Source of the DNA: Neodiprion pinetum | Taxonomy: Eukaryota > Arthropoda > Insecta > Hymenoptera > Diprionidae | DNA length: 64,000 nt | Direction: 5' to 3' | NCBI RefSeq assembly: GCF_021155775.2 | Contig: NC_060235.2 | Span: 14,347,193 to 14,411,192 of the forward strand | Shown: positions 63,435 to 64,000 of the stretch, piece after piece | Position numbering within the stretch: position 1 is the stretch's first letter | Layout of the letters: the number at the start of each line of letters is the position of its first letter | Position numbers and translations under genes: made by a program | The notes under the pieces: model-generated | The model's input: only the letters and a program-made list of their open reading frames with translations | Databases searched by the model: none | What the model was told of the DNA's origin: nothing

Positions 63435-64000
63435 TCAAAACTAACAACTTTTGCATGACCGTTCTTCGGGTTAAGTCAGTAATTTTTGAGTTACAACGCA
63501 ATTTTTGACTATTTCAGCGCTATCTAAGATGTACCACGAGGAGGTAAGAACGCGAGAGAATATGATGGAACGAATCAGAGCAGCCTGCCGAGTGATCTCA
63601 AGAGAAGTTCTACTAAGAACAGTTGACGGTTTTGAGAGAAGGGCTCAGGCATGTGTGAACATGAATGGTGGGATATTCGAATATCTTTAAGAAGGGTTCA
63701 AAGTTTTGCGCGCATGCAAAAATGCACACACACACACACACACGCACACACTACAAGGAGGGTTTGGAGTCCAACAATACTGCGGAAGTGACGAGCCGCA
63801 GAGACCTGATCCTTGCGAGTGTTTTATACACACATGAACACACACACATACGCACACACACACATTTACACATGGGATGTTAAGACTTTACCTCCTCGTA
63901 GTACATCCTGGATAGCGCTGAAATAGTCAAAAATTGCGTTCTAACTCAAAAATTACGGACTTAATCCGAAAAACGGTCATGCAAAAGTTGTTAGTTTTGA
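63435..64000. repeat. Foldback element with 113-base inverted arms
   Basis: 63435-63547 (TCAAAACTAACAACTTTTGC...GAGGAGGTAA) is the inverse, with a few mismatches, of 63888-64000. A central 340 bases include CA microsatellites. The arms may be longer, since the right arm ends at the window edge. Confidence 0.85.
63723..63870. repeat. CA microsatellites in the foldback loop
   Basis: CACACACACACACACACGC-type runs at about 63724-63750 and 63835-63866. Confidence 0.9.

Noticed and set aside
1..64000. tRNA, rRNA or bacterial features (ribosome-binding sites, operons)
   Set aside because: No cloverleaf or rRNA-like sequence noticed, and splice sites, polyadenylation signals and element types are eukaryotic.

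Overview
The window is a graveyard of nested mobile DNA from an invertebrate nuclear genome, most likely an insect. Nothing in it is recognisably an ordinary host housekeeping gene. The assignment rests on the kinds of element present: Polinton/Maverick-type (adintovirus-like) DNA viruses, Ty3/gypsy retroelements including one with an envelope gene, a piggyBac-type transposon and Helitrons, plus AT-rich spacers and CA/AAC microsatellites. The species cannot be named from the sequence.

Layout. (1) 1-6529: right-hand fragment of a Polinton-like element (called P0), heavily broken. (2) 6530-12090: a decayed Ty3/gypsy pol, split by a piggyBac element (8909-11066). (3) 12574-14780, minus strand: an intron-bearing gene with RPA70-like OB-fold sequence, its largest intron carrying a GC-rich insertion. 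(4) 15141-39040: an old Helitron (H1) with an OTU-protease-like N-terminus, interrupted twice: by a nearly complete Polinton-like element (P1, 16753-29976, long terminal inverted repeats) and by a second Helitron (H2, 31375-37876) that landed in the Walker A sequence of H1's helicase. (5) about 39500-63135: a second, diverged Polinton-like element (P2), split between integrase and polymerase by a 10.5-kb envelope-bearing LTR retroelement (46426-56901, minus strand, 437-bp LTRs). (6) 63435-64000: an inverted-repeat (foldback) element running off the window.

P1 and P2 share one gene plan: hexon-like capsid, penton-like protein, adenain-like protease and a phospholipase-A2 virion protein on the minus strand; then packaging ATPase, a DUF8207-like protein, a fibre-like protein and a retroviral-type integrase with a chromodomain on the plus strand; then protein-primed family B DNA polymerase on the minus strand. 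A short OB-fold protein, with or without a coiled-coil ORF and a putative nuclease, sits at one end, but that end differs between copies. Together these would replicate (PolB, OB protein), integrate (integrase, inverted repeats), build (hexon, penton, fibre, protease), package (ATPase) and deliver (PLA2) a virus particle. P1 is the youngest: several genes are intact and most others carry one or two lesions.

The most unusual object is the retroelement in P2. Between RNase H and integrase its pol holds a macrodomain closely resembling the TARG1/OARD1 ADP-ribosyl hydrolase class, followed by a proline-rich linker and a second, degenerate macrodomain. I know of no standard description of this arrangement, but I could not search for one.
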